Below are positions 8,525-17,408 of a stretch of 64,000 nt of DNA, one piece after another. The stretch is from Ectothiorhodospiraceae bacterium (lineage in GTDB: Bacteria; Pseudomonadota; Gammaproteobacteria; Nitrococcales; Aquisalimonadaceae). The DNA is taken from the NCBI GenBank assembly GCA_020831845.1, contig JAFIFV010000016.1:1-64000 (forward strand), given 5' to 3'. The position numbers and the translations under genes were made by a program. The notes beneath the pieces were generated by a model. That model had not been told where the DNA came from. It made no database searches and was given only the letters and a program-made list of their open reading frames with translations. Each line of letters begins with the position of its first letter. Position 1 is the stretch's first letter.

Positions 8525-9378
8525 CAATCCTCGCCGAGCACCTTGCCTGCCGCCGGCAGTTCCGCAAAACGGCCCGGGCGGCCTTCGGCGTTGGCCTGCA
8601 TCGCCTCCATGATCTCCTCCGGTTGCAGCATGCTGGCGTTCCAGATCCCGATATAATCCAGGCCGTCGGCGGTGGAATGATCCCGGGCATAGTTGGCCAT
8701 GCGCTTGCAACCGTGTACAGCCAGCGGCGGTTTGGATGCAATATCACGGGCAATTTCCATGACGCCTTGCAGCATGGCGTCATGGTCGGCGTAGACACGG
8801 TTCACGAGGCCCAGCTGCTGCGCCTCTTCCGCTGGCATGCGGCGCCCGGTGTAGGCCAGTTCCCGCGCCACGCCCTCCGGCAGCAGCTTGAAGATGCGCG
8901 GGAAGGTGCCCACGTCGGCAGTCATGCCCACGTTGATTTCGTGAATGGTCAGGAAGGCGTCCCGGGTCGCATAGCGCATGTCGCAGGCAGTGACCAGGTC
9001 AACGCCGCCGCCGATACAGCCGCCCTGGATCGCCGCCAGCACCGGGACGCGGCAACGCTCCAGGCTGCTGAAGGTCTCCTGCATCTGCCTGACATTCTGA
9101 TAGAAGCGCAGCCCGGCCTGCCGCCGGGCCATCGGATCCTTTTCGCCGTGTTTCTCGGCGAGGCCGCCGAACACGCTGACATCCAGCCCGGATGTGAAAT
9201 GCGGACCGGTGGAGGAAATCACCACGGCCCTGGCCCGGACGTTGTCGTCGATGTCCCGGATTGCCTCCGGCAATTCGCGCCAGAAGGCCGGGATCATGCT
9301 ATTGCGCTTCTCCGGACGATTCAGGACCAGGTGGGCCACCTGGTCCTGGATGCTCAGGTCAAAACACTGATAACTCAT
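8524..9378 (-). CDS. Enoyl-CoA hydratase/isomerase family (crotonase)
   Basis: 284 residues of the crotonase fold. NRPEKRNSMIPAFW near residue 19, the oxyanion-hole strand GPHFTSGLDVSVFG near 58, and IQGGCIGGGVDLVTACDMRYAT near 115 with the second backbone-NH loop are clear. The acidic position DVGTFPRI near 155 matches delta3,5-delta2,4-dienoyl-CoA isomerase-type members (ECH1-like), which move double bonds during oxidation of unsaturated fatty acids; hydratase activity cannot be excluded. The gene precedes a small membrane protein with a 1-bp overlap and follows the GMC oxidoreductase gene by 24 bp, so the three may be co-transcribed. Confidence 0.88.
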   Translation of the reverse strand: MSYQCFDLSIQDQVAHLVLNRPEKRNSMIPAFWRELPEAIRDIDDNVRARAVVISSTGPHFTSGLDVSVFGGLAEKHGEKDPMARRQAGLRFYQNVRQMQETFSSLERCRVPVLAAIQGGCIGGGVDLVTACDMRYATRDAFLTIHEINVGMTADVGTFPRIFKLLPEGVARELAYTGRRMPAEEAQQLGLVNRVYADHDAMLQGVMEIARDIASKPPLAVHGCKRMANYARDHSTADGLDYIGIWNASMLQPEEIMEAMQANAEGRPGRFAELPAAGKVLGED

Positions 9379-9402
9379 TCGCTTCTCCGGACTATGTGAA
9401 TT

Positions 9403-11046
9403 CTAGGGAACCGCCTCGGGTGCGCGCCTTGCTTGCCTGGACACACCGTCATCCGCACCCTGGAGGATCAGGTCCGCCGCCTTCTCGGCGATGGCGATCA
9501 CCGGAGCATTGGTGTTGCCTCCCACCAATGTGGGCATCACAGAGGCATCCACTACCCGCAAGCCGGGTACGCCATGTACCCGAAGCTGGGCATCCACCAC
9601 AGCGGCGGGATCGGCACCCATCTTACAGGTTCCCACCGGATGATAGATGGTATCCGCCTTGCGGCGCACGAAGTCGCGGATCTGCTCCTCACTGACCACG
9701 TCATCGCCCGGTGAGAGTTCGTCCCCGCGGAAGGGTTCCATCGCCCGCGACCGCATCAGGCGGCGCCCGATTCGAACTGCGGCAACCATCTTGTCCATGT
9801 CCTCGGGGGCGTCCAGGTAGTTGGGCTGGATGACCGGCGGCAGGGTGGGATCGCTACCGGCCAGGCCGACGTAGCCACGGCTTTTCGGTCGCAGGTTGCA
9901 GACGTGCAGGGAATACCCGTGCCCGAACAGCCAACCCAGTCTCTTGCCGTGGTTCTCCAGCTTGACCAGCGTCAGGTGCAGCTGAAGATCGGGAATGGGC
10001 TCGGCCGGGCTGCTGCGCAGGAAACCGCCGGCCTCGGTACCGTTGCTCGACCAGGGGCCAGTGCCGTCGCGGCGGTATTCGGGAATGCCTCGCAGCATCC
10101 TGGGAATCATGCCCGGCGTGAAGCCCAGCGTCACTGGCTGGATCGCCTTGTGCACGACCAGCACATCCAGGTGATCCTGCAGATTGCGGCCGACGCCGGG
10201 CAGCACCCGGCGGGGTGAGATACCGTGCCTGCGGAGTTCATCCGCCGGTCCGATGCCCGAGAGCATCAGCAGTTGCGGAGAATTGATGGCACCGGCACTG
10301 AGCAGCACTTCCCTCCGCGCTTCCAGCACCCGCTGTCGGCCCTTTTGCACCACGACCACCCCGCTGGCCCGCCCCTCGGTCAGGCGGATGCGACAAGCCA
10401 GCGCGTCAGTAAGCACCTCCAGATTCGGCCGCTGTTCGGCGGCGCGCAGATAAGCCTGGGCCGCACTCCAGCGCCGACCCCGCTTTACGGTCAGGTGGTA
10501 CAGACCCAGGCCTTCCTGCTCCGAACCGTTGAAATCCGGATTGGCGGGGAAGCCGAGTTCCTCGCCGGCACGGATCAGCGCCTCGCAGACCGGGCTGGGT
10601 GAAGGCTGGGAGGAGACATGCAGCGGCCCGCCCGTGCCGTGGAAGGCAGGATCGCCGCCGGGCTCGAAATGCTCCGACTTGAGGAAATACGGCAGCAGGT
10701 CGTCGTAGCCCCAGCCCTGGTTACCCAGCGACTTCCAGTGGTCATAGTCCCGGCGATGCCCGCGGGTGTAGCACATGGCGTTGACGGAACTGCATCCGCC
10801 CAGGGTCTTACCGCGCGGCGTGTAGATGCGTCTTCCCAGCAGATGCCTTTCCGGCGCGGTTTCATAGCGCCAGTTCAGTTTCCAGTGACGCATCAGCCCC
10901 AGCGTGCCCATGGGCAGATGGATCAGCGGGGAACTGTCCCTTGGTCCCGCTTCGATCAGACACACGCGAACGGACGGGTCGGCGGACAGGCGGTTCGCCA
11001 GCACACAGCCGGCGGAACCCGCGCCCACGATGATGTAGTCGTACAT
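9403..11046 (-). CDS. GMC-family FAD-dependent oxidoreductase (choline dehydrogenase-like)
   Basis: 547 residues. The FAD dinucleotide motif DYIIVGAGSAGCVLANRLS starts at residue 3 and the GMC signature GGCSSVNAMCYTRGH lies near residue 83. The catalytic His is in DTIYHPVGTCKMG near residue 490 and the second basic/Asn position in GNTNAPVIAIAEKAAD near 530. Members oxidise primary alcohols such as choline or fatty alcohols, passing electrons to the respiratory chain. Without betB or betI nearby I do not call it betA; the adjacent crotonase, thioesterase and acyl-CoA genes favour an alcohol linked to fatty-acid metabolism. ATG 11046 has GGGAGGAGC just before it. Confidence 0.88.
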   Translation of the reverse strand: MYDYIIVGAGSAGCVLANRLSADPSVRVCLIEAGPRDSSPLIHLPMGTLGLMRHWKLNWRYETAPERHLLGRRIYTPRGKTLGGCSSVNAMCYTRGHRRDYDHWKSLGNQGWGYDDLLPYFLKSEHFEPGGDPAFHGTGGPLHVSSQPSPSPVCEALIRAGEELGFPANPDFNGSEQEGLGLYHLTVKRGRRWSAAQAYLRAAEQRPNLEVLTDALACRIRLTEGRASGVVVVQKGRQRVLEARREVLLSAGAINSPQLLMLSGIGPADELRRHGISPRRVLPGVGRNLQDHLDVLVVHKAIQPVTLGFTPGMIPRMLRGIPEYRRDGTGPWSSNGTEAGGFLRSSPAEPIPDLQLHLTLVKLENHGKRLGWLFGHGYSLHVCNLRPKSRGYVGLAGSDPTLPPVIQPNYLDAPEDMDKMVAAVRIGRRLMRSRAMEPFRGDELSPGDDVVSEEQIRDFVRRKADTIYHPVGTCKMGADPAAVVDAQLRVHGVPGLRVVDASVMPTLVGGNTNAPVIAIAEKAADLILQGADDGVSRQARRAPEAVP

Positions 11047-11210
11047 GCGGCTCCTCCCTGTTGTTATTGGGGCCGTTGCGCACCCGCCCCCGGGATCGGG
11101 CTGCCAGGACATGATCGCCCGGCCACGTCGGGTAGCAACGGCCCTGCTTCCAATCTAACGGCAACCGGGACGCGTGTCTTGAAGGAAGGTGCTGCCGCCG
11201 CGCGGTCCGG

Positions 11211-11837
11211 CTATAGCAGCCAGCTCCGGTAAGCCTCGGTGGACAACACCGCCCGTACCATCTCGCTGCTGTTGCGGGCATTCAGTTTTTCCAGCACCCG
11301 CGCACGGTGCACCTCGACCGTACGGATGCTGACATCCAGTTCCCAGGCAATCACCTTGTTCAGCTTGCCTTCCAGCATCCGTTCCATCACTTCGCGTTCG
11401 CGCGGTGTCAGGGATTGCAGTCGCCGCTCCACGTCCAGCCGGCGCGCATCTTCGTTACGCGCCGCGGCATCGGCGGCCAGCGCCTTGTGGATCTGGTTCA
11501 GCAGGTGCTGGTCCCGAAACGGTTTCTCGAGAAAATCCATCGCACCGGCGTTGACGGCACGGACCGCCATGGGAATATCGCCGTGCCCGGTAATGAAGAT
11601 GATCGGCATATGGACACCCCGCGCGCGCAGTGCTCCCTGCAGTTCCAGGCCGTCCATGCCCGGCAGCCGTACGTCCAGCACCAGGCAGCCAGCACTGTCG
11701 GGAGCCACCGCCGCCAACAACGCGTCGGGGGTGGCGAAGGCATCCACCGCCAGCCCCTCGCTGCGCAGCAGGAAACTCACCGCATCGCGCACGTCATCAT
11801 CGTCGTCCACCAGGTAGACCCGTGCCTGCTCAGCCAT
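11211..11837 (-). CDS. FixJ/NarL-like response regulator
   Basis: 208 residues: receiver domain 1-120 and LuxR-type helix-turn-helix 140-205. The acidic pocket is DDDDD at 11-15, the phospho-acceptor Asp55 in VLDVRLPGMDG, and the conserved lysine Lys105 in LEKPF. The DNA-binding part reads LTPREREVMERMLEGKLNKVIAWELDVSIRTVEVHRARVLEKL. The order receiver, long linker and GxxNKxIAxxL helix resembles FixJ. Its start lies inside the end of the kinase gene (8-bp overlap), so they form a two-component pair. Target genes are unknown; the GMC dehydrogenase downstream is one candidate. Confidence 0.92.
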   Translation of the reverse strand: MAEQARVYLVDDDDDVRDAVSFLLRSEGLAVDAFATPDALLAAVAPDSAGCLVLDVRLPGMDGLELQGALRARGVHMPIIFITGHGDIPMAVRAVNAGAMDFLEKPFRDQHLLNQIHKALAADAAARNEDARRLDVERRLQSLTPREREVMERMLEGKLNKVIAWELDVSIRTVEVHRARVLEKLNARNSSEMVRAVLSTEAYRSWLL

Positions 11838-13458
11838 CCAGCGCTTCCCCCGTCACCGGCAGCCGGATGTGGAAGCAGGCGCCCGCTCCAGGGAGATTGT
11901 TCGCCTCCAGTCGGCCATGATGCGCATCGACAATGGAGCGGACGATGCATAGTCCCATACCCGTCCCCTGCGGCCGGGAACCGAACAGCGGCTCGAACAG
12001 TGCCCGACGGTCGCCGGGCGGCAGCCCGGGCCCGTTGTCGGACACTCGAAGGCAGATCGCATCGCCGCCGGCGGACAACCGGGTCTGCACGCCCACCCAG
12101 CGCTGTTCCGGCGAGCGGGACACGCCCATGGCCTCCACCGCGTTCTGGACAAGGTTCACCACCACCTGATGCAATTCGATGCCGCTGGCCAGCACCGTCG
12201 GCAGTCCGGGTGCCAGATCCAGCTTCAGCGTGACCTGTTGGCGCCGGAGTTCCGGTCCCAACAGGGCCAGCGCCTCCTCGATCAGCGCATTGAGCTGCTG
12301 TGGCTGATGCTGCGCCGATTCCTCCCGCAGATACCCTCGGGTCCGGCGTACGATATCCGACGCCCGTTCCGTGCCAGAGACAATACGGTCCAGCGCCTCC
12401 CGCAACGGCTGCCCCCCCTCGTCACGCTCCACCATGCGCCGCGCTGCCTGCGCATAACTGTTCACCGCGCACAGTGGCTGGTTCACCTCGTGGGCGATGC
12501 CCGCGGCAAGCGTACTCATCGCGTTCAGCCTGCCGGCCCTGGCCAGGTTGCTGAGATGCTGCCGAGCGGCGTTCTCCGCTGCCTGGCGCTCGGCGCGCAG
12601 GGCGGCCAGCAGCAGCCCGGTCAGCGCCAGCATGGCCACCTGGGCATGCATGGACAGCAGATCGTGGCGCATGCCGCTCTGCGCAAACGGGCCACCACCC
12701 AGGGCCGTGCAATGCAGCGCCACCCCTGCCACCAGCAGGGTCAGCAGCGCCACCAGCCACGGCGGCTGACGGATGGCGGCGTACATCAACACAGGGAACA
12801 ACGCATAGGATGCCGGCAGCGTCATCATGAACGGTAAGCCCAGGGAATACACGGCCAGCGCGATACCAGGCGCCAGCAGCAACAGCGCCCAGCCTTCGGG
12901 GTTCAGCGAGAAATCGCCGCGGGGGCGGCGCAGCATCGTCATCAGCACCGGGGACAGGATCAGCATGCCCATGAAATCGGCCAGCAAACACAGGCCGAAC
13001 ACCTCCGGCAGGCGGGAGGACAGTCCGGCCAGGACCAGCCCGCCCAGTACGGCGCTAATCAGCGCGGAGGCAAGCGCCCCCACCGCCAGCAACAGCAGCA
13101 CATCCCGAATGCGCTGCAGGCGCGGCCCGAAATCCGTTGCCCGGAGCAGTCTGGCCCCGGCCATCGCCGCCGCGCCGCCAGCGGCACCCAGCACAAGCGC
13201 ATCCATCGGCCCGGCGCCCAGTTGGAATTGCGCCAGTACGCCGAACAGCGCACCGCTGATCGCAAGCCTGTAACCATAGTGATACACATAAGCGAGCAGT
13301 ACGCCGGTGGCGGGCCATACCATCGGCACGGGCGGCTCCTCCAGCCGCATGTCCAGCGACCAGACCGTGAGCAACAGGTACAGCAGCCCCATGCCGGCAT
13401 GCGCTTTCCAGTCGCGCATCGGCCAGCGCTGCTGCATCCGTTCCGCCAATACCGCCAT
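11830..13458 (-). CDS. MASE1-type membrane sensor histidine kinase
   Basis: 542 residues. Residues 22-288 carry about eight membrane helices in the MASE1 layout (WPATGVLLAYVYHYGYRLAISGALFGVLAQF near 48). The kinase core follows: H-box LAAGIAHEVNQPLCAVNSYA with His323, N-box HQVVVNLVQNAVEAM, G1 DNGPGLPPG and G2 GTGMGLCIV. The HEVNQPL form is typical of FixL/DctB-type kinases. No PAS domain is seen, so the membrane region should be the sensor. The gene follows arsS by 36 bp and overlaps its cognate regulator, which puts a signalling pair at the end of the ArsS series. Confidence 0.92.
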   Translation of the reverse strand: MAVLAERMQQRWPMRDWKAHAGMGLLYLLLTVWSLDMRLEEPPVPMVWPATGVLLAYVYHYGYRLAISGALFGVLAQFQLGAGPMDALVLGAAGGAAAMAGARLLRATDFGPRLQRIRDVLLLLAVGALASALISAVLGGLVLAGLSSRLPEVFGLCLLADFMGMLILSPVLMTMLRRPRGDFSLNPEGWALLLLAPGIALAVYSLGLPFMMTLPASYALFPVLMYAAIRQPPWLVALLTLLVAGVALHCTALGGGPFAQSGMRHDLLSMHAQVAMLALTGLLLAALRAERQAAENAARQHLSNLARAGRLNAMSTLAAGIAHEVNQPLCAVNSYAQAARRMVERDEGGQPLREALDRIVSGTERASDIVRRTRGYLREESAQHQPQQLNALIEEALALLGPELRRQQVTLKLDLAPGLPTVLASGIELHQVVVNLVQNAVEAMGVSRSPEQRWVGVQTRLSAGGDAICLRVSDNGPGLPPGDRRALFEPLFGSRPQGTGMGLCIVRSIVDAHHGRLEANNLPGAGACFHIRLPVTGEALDG

Positions 13459-13494
13459 CAGCCCCCTGCCACCTGTTGCTCCAACGCCACGGTG

Positions 13495-14463
13495 TCAATC
13501 ACCGCCCAGCGCACCACCGCAACTGGACCCCTGCCCCGCCGTGCAGCCGAAGCAGTGATCGGCCACCGATATGGCCGCGCCATCCAGACTGGCCGGCTGC
13601 AGATCCCGAATGTGGGTTCCCGATGCCGGGCCCGCGCCCAGCGGCATGTGCAGCATCTGGTTGAAATCGCAATCGTAGACATAGCCGCGCCAATCCACCG
13701 ACACCAGCGAACGACACATCACCGCTTCCAGATTCTCGTCCCGATGGGCATCGCGCAGCAACTGCATGTAGGCACCGTGCCGACCCTGTTTCGCCAGCGT
13801 CTTGGCGAAGCGGTTGATGGGCATGTTGGCGATCGTGAACAGATCATTGAAGACGACGCCGAACTCCCGCCCCAGATGCTCCTTGTACGCCAGCTCCAGC
13901 TCCTGCTGCGATGGCGGCAGCGTCGGACCCAGCGGATTGTAGACCAGGCTGAGCGACAGACCGGAGCCTTCCCTGCCGTAGCCCAGCGCGTTGAGCCGCC
14001 GCAACCCGGCGATACTGGCCTGGAACACGCCGTCGCCGCGCTGACTGTTGACGTTGTCCTCCATGTAACAGGGCAACGACGCCACCACCTGCACCTGGTG
14101 GTCTGCCAGGAAATTTCCCAGGTCCTCGTAGCCGGGCTGCTCCAGAATGGTGAGATTGCAGCGGTCCATCACCGTGATGCCGCGTTCCCGGGCCACCTGC
14201 ACCAGGTAGCGGAAGTGCGGATTCATCTCCGGTGCACCACCGGTCAGGTCCAGCGTCTCCACCGGGGAACGGTCGATGAAACGGAGCAGTTCGTCGACCG
14301 TCTCCCGGTTCATGATCTCCTTGCGATTCGGACCTGCGTTCACATGACAGTGAAAGCAGGTCTGGTTGCAGATGTAACCCAGATTGACCTGCAGGGTGCG
14401 CAACGGCGCGCGTCGAATGGCAGGGAAATCATTGCGCTTGAGAATCGGTTCAATCGCACTCAT
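13495..14463 (-). CDS. arsS: Arsenosugar biosynthesis radical SAM protein ArsS-like
   Basis: 322 residues of the radical SAM superfamily. The cluster motif CNQTCFHC (CxxxCxxC) is near residue 33, followed by the SAM-binding LTGGAPEMNPHF near 74. The Cys-rich tail CFGCTAGQGSSCGGAL and the phrase VYNPLGPTLPPSQQELE are diagnostic of the ArsS group, which builds the sugar part of arsenosugars from dimethylarsinous compounds. No arsenite methyltransferase ArsM is visible here, so the product need not be an arsenosugar. Start is ATG 14463 with GGAGAG before it. It sits 12 bp after the flavoprotein gene, in a MerA-like, TVP38 and DUF3047 neighbourhood often seen with ArsS. Confidence 0.85.
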   Translation of the reverse strand: MSAIEPILKRNDFPAIRRAPLRTLQVNLGYICNQTCFHCHVNAGPNRKEIMNRETVDELLRFIDRSPVETLDLTGGAPEMNPHFRYLVQVARERGITVMDRCNLTILEQPGYEDLGNFLADHQVQVVASLPCYMEDNVNSQRGDGVFQASIAGLRRLNALGYGREGSGLSLSLVYNPLGPTLPPSQQELELAYKEHLGREFGVVFNDLFTIANMPINRFAKTLAKQGRHGAYMQLLRDAHRDENLEAVMCRSLVSVDWRGYVYDCDFNQMLHMPLGAGPASGTHIRDLQPASLDGAAISVADHCFGCTAGQGSSCGGALGGD

Positions 14464-14475
14464 CAAAGCTCTCCG

Positions 14476-15909
14476 TCAGGGCAGTAGTCGGTTGATCCAG
14501 TGCACCAGCCCGCGGGTGCGGGGTGCGAACAGTCTTGGCGAATACAGGGAGTTCACCGCCCGGCGATGTACCTGGGCCAGCGTCGGATAAGCGTGTATGG
14601 CCGCCGAAATATGGGAAACCTTTATCTTCGCCTGCATGGCCAGCACCAGTTCGTGGATGAGTTCGCCGGCATGCGGCCCAAGCAGGCTGGCACCAACCAG
14701 TCGACCCTTGCTGACCACCAGCTTCGCCAGCCCGCGCTCGTTGCCTTCGGCCAGAGCACGGTCGACGTCACCGAAACGGAAACGGGCGACCTCCACGTCC
14801 AGGCCGCGCTCCCGCGCCGCCTGTTCGGTAAGGCCCACATGCGCCAGCTCGGGAGCGGTGTAGGTCACCCACGGGGCGACGCGGTAGTCGGCCTTCTTCG
14901 GAAAACGGAATATCGCGTTGGCGATGATGATGCCCGCCTGGTACTCGGCCATGTGTGTGAACGGATACGGGCCGCAGACATCGCCGCAGGCGAAGATATG
15001 TTTCGCGGAGGTGCGCATGCGGGCGTCCACGACGATGCCGCCGCGCCCGGTTTCCACCCCGGCGCGTTCCAGCTCCAGCGCCTCCACGTTGGGCTTGCGG
15101 CCGGCCGCCACCAGCAGGGCATCGGCCTCGATGAGCTGCTCACCATCCGTCCCCCGACACTGGAGCGTGACCACATCGCCCTGCCGGCTGACCCGCTCCA
15201 CCTGGGTACCGGTGTGGATGGTCAGCCCCTCCTGCCGTAGGGCCGCGGCCAGTTCCCCGGTCAGTTCCGGGTCCTCGCGGATCAGTATCCGGTCGGCCAT
15301 CTCCACCAGCGTCACCGTGCTGCCCAGCCGCGCGAACGCCTGCGCCAGCTCAAGGCCGATGGGCCCGCCTCCCATGACCGCGAGTCGCGGCGGCAGGGAG
15401 CGTTGCTTGAACACGGTTTCGTTGGTCAGGTAATCCACGTTATCCAGCCCCGGCACCGGCGGCGCAGCCGGCCTGGAGCCGGTGGCAATGACGAAACGCC
15501 GGCCAGAAATGCGCTCTCCTTCCACCTCCACCGTATGGGGGTCGAGAAAGCGTGCGGTGCCGAACCGGACATCCACGCCGTAGCCGCGGAAACGCTCCGG
15601 GTCATCGTGCACCTGGATACGTTCGATCACCGAACGCACACGGTCCATGACGGCGCCCAGATCCGTGGTCACGCCGTCGACGCGCACACCGAAGTCACCG
15701 GCGTTCCTGGCCAGATGGGCCACCTCGGCCGCCCGGATCAGGCTTTTGCTGGGCACGCAGCCATAATGCAGGCAATCACCGCCGAGAGCGGGCTCGCGCT
15801 CGATCAACACCACATCCAGGCCAAGCTGCCCGGCCACGCTGGCGGTCACCAGCCCGCCCACGCCGCCGCCGATAATGACCAGATCATGCCTGTGCCCGTC
15901 CGCCGCCAT
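14476..15909 (-). CDS. MerA-like pyridine nucleotide-disulfide oxidoreductase
   Basis: About 477 residues. FAD motif LVIIGGGVGGLVTASVAGQLG at the N-terminus, the redox-active disulfide in GGDCLHYGCVPSK near residue 45, the NAD(P)-binding GGGPIGLELAQAFARLG near 180, and the second FAD motif IFACGDVCGPYPFTHMAEYQAG near 310. It has the lipoamide dehydrogenase/mercuric reductase fold but lacks a heavy-metal-binding N-terminus and the C-terminal vicinal cysteine pair of true MerA, so mercury reduction is unproven. Start is set at ATG 15909 with GGGGAG; a TTG at 15915 is possible and would overlap the TVP38 stop. It is probably a reductase partner in the ArsS pathway (inference). Confidence 0.85.
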   Translation of the reverse strand: MAADGHRHDLVIIGGGVGGLVTASVAGQLGLDVVLIEREPALGGDCLHYGCVPSKSLIRAAEVAHLARNAGDFGVRVDGVTTDLGAVMDRVRSVIERIQVHDDPERFRGYGVDVRFGTARFLDPHTVEVEGERISGRRFVIATGSRPAAPPVPGLDNVDYLTNETVFKQRSLPPRLAVMGGGPIGLELAQAFARLGSTVTLVEMADRILIREDPELTGELAAALRQEGLTIHTGTQVERVSRQGDVVTLQCRGTDGEQLIEADALLVAAGRKPNVEALELERAGVETGRGGIVVDARMRTSAKHIFACGDVCGPYPFTHMAEYQAGIIIANAIFRFPKKADYRVAPWVTYTAPELAHVGLTEQAARERGLDVEVARFRFGDVDRALAEGNERGLAKLVVSKGRLVGASLLGPHAGELIHELVLAMQAKIKVSHISAAIHAYPTLAQVHRRAVNSLYSPRLFAPRTRGLVHWINRLLP

Positions 15910-15911
15910 GC

Positions 15912-16601
15912 TCAATGCTCCCCTTTCGGCTTTTGCTCATGATCCGCGGTGGGATCCTGCTTGATGCGGCGAACCAGCCGGGGCAGAAAGATCACCGCCG
16001 CCAGCAAACCGATGGCAATCAGCACGGCATTGATGCCGCTGCGTCCGCCGGCCACGGTTTCCGCCCCGGCGTGGCCGATCCAGGTGTAGGCGAAAGCCCC
16101 CGGCAGCATGCAGATGTAGCTGGCCAGCACATAATGCAGCAGCGGGATCTTCGTCAGCCCCAGGGCGTAGTTAAGCAGGTTGAACGGAAAGACGGGCACC
16201 AGCCGCGTGAAGGCCACGAACCGCCAGCCCTCCCGCTCGACGCCGGTGATCAGGCGGTCAAGCCGGCCGGCGGTGCGCGCCGCCACCCAATCCGACGCCA
16301 GGTAACGGGCTACCAGGAAGGCCAGCGTCGCACCGATGGTGGCGCCGGTCAGACTGTAGAAGGTGCCGAATACCGGTCCGAACAGGACACCGCCGGCAAT
16401 GGTGAAGATCAGCCCCGGCAGGAATGCGACGGTGGCCACGGCGTATGCCGCCATGAACACCAGCGGGGCGAACATGCCGAGATCGTCCAGGCGCTGCTGC
16501 AGCAACTGCACGCTGAGCTGGTCCCGATAGGCGAAGCCCACCGAGATCACTACGATAATCAATGCCAGCAGTGCCAGCCGAACCCATGTCGTGCGCGTCA
16601 T
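15912..16601 (-). CDS. TVP38/TMEM64 (DedA-superfamily) membrane protein
   Basis: 229 residues with about five membrane helices. The core motif YAVATVAFLPGLIFTIAGGVLFGPVFGTFYSLTGATIGATLAF near residue 54 and FPFNLLNYALGLTKI near 140 are the SNARE-associated/VTT domain signature. Family members are inner-membrane proteins linked to lipid scrambling or small-molecule transport; in bacteria the exact role is not settled. The gene is second in the series after DUF3047 and touches the flavoprotein gene, an arrangement recurrent with ArsS in proteobacteria as far as I recall. Confidence 0.88.
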   Translation of the reverse strand: MTRTTWVRLALLALIIVVISVGFAYRDQLSVQLLQQRLDDLGMFAPLVFMAAYAVATVAFLPGLIFTIAGGVLFGPVFGTFYSLTGATIGATLAFLVARYLASDWVAARTAGRLDRLITGVEREGWRFVAFTRLVPVFPFNLLNYALGLTKIPLLHYVLASYICMLPGAFAYTWIGHAGAETVAGGRSGINAVLIAIGLLAAVIFLPRLVRRIKQDPTADHEQKPKGEH

Positions 16602-16635
16602 CCCAGCCAGTCTCCGTGGTGCCGTCCGTTGCAGG

Positions 16636-17268
16636 TCATTCGGGCAGGAACCGGATCTCGCCGTACCAGGCTTCGATCGGTTCGCCCACGTCGTCGCAAT
16701 CGGTCATGATCGCCAGACCATTGATGGTGGACAGCTCCCGGTCGTGAAAGCGCCGGAAATCCTCGCGGATGTGGCGGCGCTCGGTACGCCACTCGCCGTT
16801 CGCATCGTCGCTGCCGCGCAGGGCGATCATGCGCGCCTGGGAAGCATAGGCATTGGGCCAGTCACTTCCCTGTTCCATCTCGCTGGCCCAGACGTAGTTC
16901 AGCGCCCGCGTGCGCCAGCGCAGCACGGTACGTTCGTCCACCACGTAGAGCCGCGCGGGGTAGTCATCCCCGGATTTGCGGGTCTCATCGATGCCGGAGA
17001 ACGTCTCCTTCACGCGCCACTCCCACTCCACCACCGGCGTGGCCTCCAGGTCGATCTCCTCCCGGAAGAAAAGCCCGGATGCGCTTGCCTCTGTGCAGCG
17101 GGCGTGAATGGCCTCTCGGCCGTCCACTTCCACAAGCCGGTAATCCGTCTCCCCCGAAAAGGCATGTCGCTCCCATTCCATGATCTGCGCCGGGGCGAAC
17201 CGCAATTCGTCCGCCGCCAGCGGCATTGCCGCCATCAGCAACAGGGACACCAGGGGGACTGTGCGCAT
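16636..17268 (-). CDS. DUF3047-like periplasmic protein
   Basis: 210 residues with an N-terminal signal peptide (MRTVPLVSLLLMAAMPLAADE). The mature part contains EWERHAFSGETDYRLVEVDG, WRVKETF, ARLYVVDERTVLRWRTRALNYVWASEM and AIMTDCDDVGEPIEAWYGEIRFLPE, which match my memory of DUF3047, a beta-sandwich family found in periplasmic proteins. No catalytic role is known to me. It is first in the minus-strand series leading to TVP38, the flavoprotein, ArsS and the two-component pair, and may bind a substrate or envelope component for that pathway (inference). Confidence 0.75.
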   Translation of the reverse strand: MRTVPLVSLLLMAAMPLAADELRFAPAQIMEWERHAFSGETDYRLVEVDGREAIHARCTEASASGLFFREEIDLEATPVVEWEWRVKETFSGIDETRKSGDDYPARLYVVDERTVLRWRTRALNYVWASEMEQGSDWPNAYASQARMIALRGSDDANGEWRTERRHIREDFRRFHDRELSTINGLAIMTDCDDVGEPIEAWYGEIRFLPE

Positions 17269-17408
17269 GCGATTGCTGCCGCTTCATTGCCTGATCTGCA
17301 TTCAGCGTACGCGAATCGGCACGGGACAAAAGCTGTGAATACTACGTAGCGAACGTTTGACCGTCGGTACCGGATGATAAAACGGAAGAGCGGGAAATAA
17401 TGCCAACG

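Noticed and set aside
9399-9412. TTCTAGGGAACCGCC at the GMC oxidoreductase stop as another repeat copy
   Set aside because: Only about nine bases match the terminus, too short to separate from chance.
14476-15909. The flavoprotein as a true mercuric reductase of a mer operon
   Set aside because: No metal-binding N-terminal domain, no C-terminal cysteine pair, and no merR, merT or merP genes nearby.
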